Assembly (NCBI GenBank): GCA_903865465.1
Contig: CAIPJU010000216.1
Coordinates: 1 to 8,433 of the forward strand
DNA from: an uncultured Bacteroidota bacterium
Lineage (GTDB): Bacteria > Bacteroidota > Bacteroidia > Bacteroidales > VadinHA17
Direction of reading: 5' to 3'
DNA: 8,433 nt
A program made the position numbers and the translations under genes. Below, one piece after another: positions 6,915 to 8,433 of this stretch. How positions within the stretch are numbered: the stretch's first letter is position 1; the number at the start of each line of letters is the position of its first letter. A model generated the notes under the pieces. It ran no database searches, was not told the DNA's origin, and saw only the letters and a list, made by a program, of their open reading frames with translations.

Positions 6915-7916
6915 ATGGTATTAGTACAGAACTATGGTTTTGCAGTTTTTCTATGTGCTGTTGCAATGATTTGCTGGGGTTCATGGCAAAACACTCAAAA
7001 CCTCATAGGCAAAACCTGGAGGTTTGAACATTATTATTGGGATTTTTCCATAGGGATACTGCTCTTCGCTCTTTTAATGGCGTTTACCTTTGGCAGCATT
7101 GGAAATGAAGGCCGCAGTTTTTTACCAGATCTGCGGCAGGCTGACTTTAAATACCTTGCATCGGCAGCATTAGGAGGGGTTATCTGGAACATCGGTACGC
7201 TTTTGCTTGTTGCAGCAATCTCTATCGCAGGTATGTCGGTAGCATTTCCTATTGGCGGAGGCATAGGATGGACCCTGGGCATACTTATAAACTATATGGG
7301 GAAGCCTGAGGGAAATCCATTATTCCTGTTCGGAGGAACTGCATTTATCGTTCTCGCAATTGTAATGAGCATGCAGTCGTATAAGAAACTTGCGGCAAAT
7401 CAGAAAAAACCTACTTTTCAGGGAATTGTCCTTGCATTTTTGGCAGGAATTTGCATTGCATTTTTCTATCGATTCGTGGCGTCATCTCTTGCAACTGATT
7501 TCTCCCCATCAGAAGCCGGCAAGATAAGCTCATATACCGCTGTGGTGTTTTTCTCGATCGGTGCACTTATATGTACTGCAATTGTTAATCCCATATTCAT
7601 GGCCCGACCTGTTCAGGGAGAACCCGTAAAGATGTCAGGATGGTATAAAGCTCCTGTAAAGACACATTTACTTGGAATGCTGGGTGGCTCGATATGGTGC
7701 CTTGGTAATTCAGTCAGTTTTATGTCAGTCGGAGCAGCCAGCCCGGCTATCTCTTATGGATTAAGCAATTCCGCTCCTGTTGTTGCTGCATTATGGGGAA
7801 TATTTGTCTGGAAGGAATTCAAAGATGCTCCTAAAGGAACCAATATCCTGCTTACGCTGATGTTTATCTGCTACCTGATTGGATTGGCAATGATTGTTTA
7901 TTCGAGATTTGCATAG
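6915..7916 (+). CDS. Ten-TM DMT-superfamily permease, sugar/ureide-permease-like
   Basis: A 333-aa inner-membrane transporter with about ten membrane helices near residues 8-28, 43-62, 80-102, 108-127, 137-155, 168-187, 206-226, 250-272, 279-299 and 310-330. The block HYYWDFSIGILLFALL, followed by the LTFG-like AFTFGSIGN (56-64), recalls ureide permeases and the related GRP/RhaT-type sugar transporters of the drug/metabolite superfamily. The two halves share LGG-x-IW-x-x-G (residues 86-94 and 256-264), as expected from the internal duplication of this superfamily. Such carriers usually work by proton or cation symport. Placed between the apionate-pathway regulator and a GH140-like hydrolase, it is a candidate importer of D-apiose, apionolactone or apionate; this is inference. 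Automatic labels such as multidrug transporter would probably mislead. The start has no Shine-Dalgarno, but the hydrophobic N-terminus begins at once. Confidence 0.85.
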   Translation: MVLVQNYGFAVFLCAVAMICWGSWQNTQNLIGKTWRFEHYYWDFSIGILLFALLMAFTFGSIGNEGRSFLPDLRQADFKYLASAALGGVIWNIGTLLLVAAISIAGMSVAFPIGGGIGWTLGILINYMGKPEGNPLFLFGGTAFIVLAIVMSMQSYKKLAANQKKPTFQGIVLAFLAGICIAFFYRFVASSLATDFSPSEAGKISSYTAVVFFSIGALICTAIVNPIFMARPVQGEPVKMSGWYKAPVKTHLLGMLGGSIWCLGNSVSFMSVGAASPAISYGLSNSAPVVAALWGIFVWKEFKDAPKGTNILLTLMFICYLIGLAMIVYSRFA

Positions 7917-7919
7917 AGA

Positions 7920-8031
7920 ACTCACCCCCTTCCCCTCTCTGCGAGCAAAGAGGGGAGATCTCCCTACGCAAATTTGAGTATAATGAGAAAGGAACTTATG
8001 TCCATAACTTGAGGGGGTCACGGGGGTGAGT
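7920..8031. mobile_element. MITE-like 112-bp non-coding element with inverted ends
   Basis: The ends are perfect 10-bp inverted repeats, ACTCACCCCC (7920-7929) and GGGGGTGAGT (8022-8031). The C-runs and G-runs stand out from the AT-rich surroundings. Inside there is a GC-rich hairpin at the left end and a second G-run (GAGGGGGTCACGGGGG) at the right end, with no coding capacity. Short elements with CTCACCCCC...GGGGGTGAG ends occur scattered in Bacteroidota genomes, to my general knowledge. It begins 3 bp after the permease stop. I see no convincing target-site duplication. Confidence 0.55.
7931..7956. terminator. GC-rich hairpin after the permease gene, possible terminator
   Basis: TCCCCTCT (7931-7938) and AGAGGGGA (7949-7956) form a perfect 8-bp stem with a 10-base loop, 14 bp after the permease stop. 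It is part of the inverted-end element. No T-run follows, so if it stops transcription it does so without the classical intrinsic signal. It may separate permease transcription from the hydrolase gene. Confidence 0.3.
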
Positions 8032-8067
8032 ATAAGAGAGATTTAAAGAATTAAATATTTATTAACA

Positions 8068-8433
8068 ATGAATAAAAAACTTTTACTAGTGGGCATTCTG
8101 CTGATCAATATTGCTGTGATCACTGCGCAGGAAAAATCCTGGCAAGGTCCGTCAGTGGATTTTAAACACGGAAACCTTAAAGTTTCAGAAAACAAACACT
8201 TCCTTATGTTCGAAGATGGGACTCCTTTTTTCTATCTGGGTGATACCGGATGGGAACTTTTCCATAGACTTACTAAAGAAGAAACAGAAAAATATCTTGA
8301 AAACCGCCGCTCAAAAGGGTTTACTGTAATTCAGGCTGTTGTTCTGGCTGAACTTGACGGCCTCAATACCCCGAACGCAGAAGGGAATAAGCCTCTTATT
8401 AATAACAACCCGCTAACCCCAAATGAAAAGTAC
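8068..8433 (+). CDS. Secreted DUF4038/GH140 apiosidase-like glycoside hydrolase (3' partial)
   Basis: The frame is open from the ATG at 8068 to the window edge, giving the first 122 residues. They start with a signal peptide (MNKKLLLVGILLINIAVITA, probable cleavage before QEK), so the enzyme is exported. The mature start matches the DUF4038/apiosidase-like TIM-barrel family (PF13204, GH140). It has LKVSENKHFLMFEDGTPFF, then YLGDTGWELFHRL with the DTGWE motif near residues 61-65, a helix rich in Glu and Arg, GFTVIQAVVLAELDGLNTPN, and PLINNNPLTPNEKY. The founding GH140 enzyme releases D-apiose from rhamnogalacturonan II. Other members may act on other substrates, and the catalytic residues lie beyond the edge. 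The ATG is 36 bp after the inverted-end element. No clear promoter is seen in between. Confidence 0.82.
   Translation, partial: MNKKLLLVGILLINIAVITAQEKSWQGPSVDFKHGNLKVSENKHFLMFEDGTPFFYLGDTGWELFHRLTKEETEKYLENRRSKGFTVIQAVVLAELDGLNTPNAEGNKPLINNNPLTPNEKY

Noticed and set aside
7034..7282. Reverse-strand open frame inside the permease gene
   Set aside because: It is Pro/Ala/Lys-rich shadow sequence opposite a clear 10-TM protein, with no recognisable domain or upstream signals. The other antisense frames at 2102-2323, 2235-2603, 6523-6789 and 7791-8021 were discarded for the same reason.

Overview
The window looks like Bacteroidota DNA, probably from an environmental or gut member of the Bacteroidales/Marinilabiliales type. 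The base composition is AT-rich, Shine-Dalgarno sequences are mostly absent, and one upstream region carries a TAnnTTTG-type -7 box. The gene families also fit: a LytS/LytR two-component pair, secreted carbohydrate-active proteins, and a GntR regulator with a sugar-binding-protein-like sensor domain. All genes lie on the + strand. This assignment is inferred from style and families, not from a database match.

Left part (1-3245): the window opens inside the 3' end of a gene whose product ends like an outer-membrane beta-barrel. A membrane histidine kinase of the LytS/YehU type follows, and its gene overlaps the next one, a LytTR response regulator, by 20 bp. Seventy bp further on is a secreted CE1-like serine esterase with a GWSMG nucleophile elbow.

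Middle (3246-6757): a 509-bp stretch has no intact gene. It holds two tandem palindromes (3305-3340) and, after them, what reads as a decayed gene spread over three frames that ends 22 bp before the next start. Then come a 655-aa protein that I recognise as D-apionate lactonase (ApnL) and, 24 bp later, a GntR-type regulator with a periplasmic-binding-protein-like effector domain. These two are probably co-transcribed.

Right part (6758-8433): a heptamer-repeat tract and a good Bacteroidota promoter precede a 10-TM DMT-superfamily permease (sugar/ureide-permease-like). A 112-bp MITE-like element with inverted ends follows directly after its stop codon. The window ends inside a secreted DUF4038/GH140 (apiosidase-like) glycoside hydrolase that is cut by the edge.

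How the genes may work together: the GH140-like enzyme would release D-apiose from plant polysaccharides such as rhamnogalacturonan II. The permease could import the sugar or its acid or lactone, the lactonase would open D-apionolactone to D-apionate, and the GntR regulator would sense a pathway compound. The apiose dehydrogenase and the downstream apionate enzymes are not in the window. The theme therefore rests on two recognised families plus gene order. The two-component/esterase unit may be unrelated.
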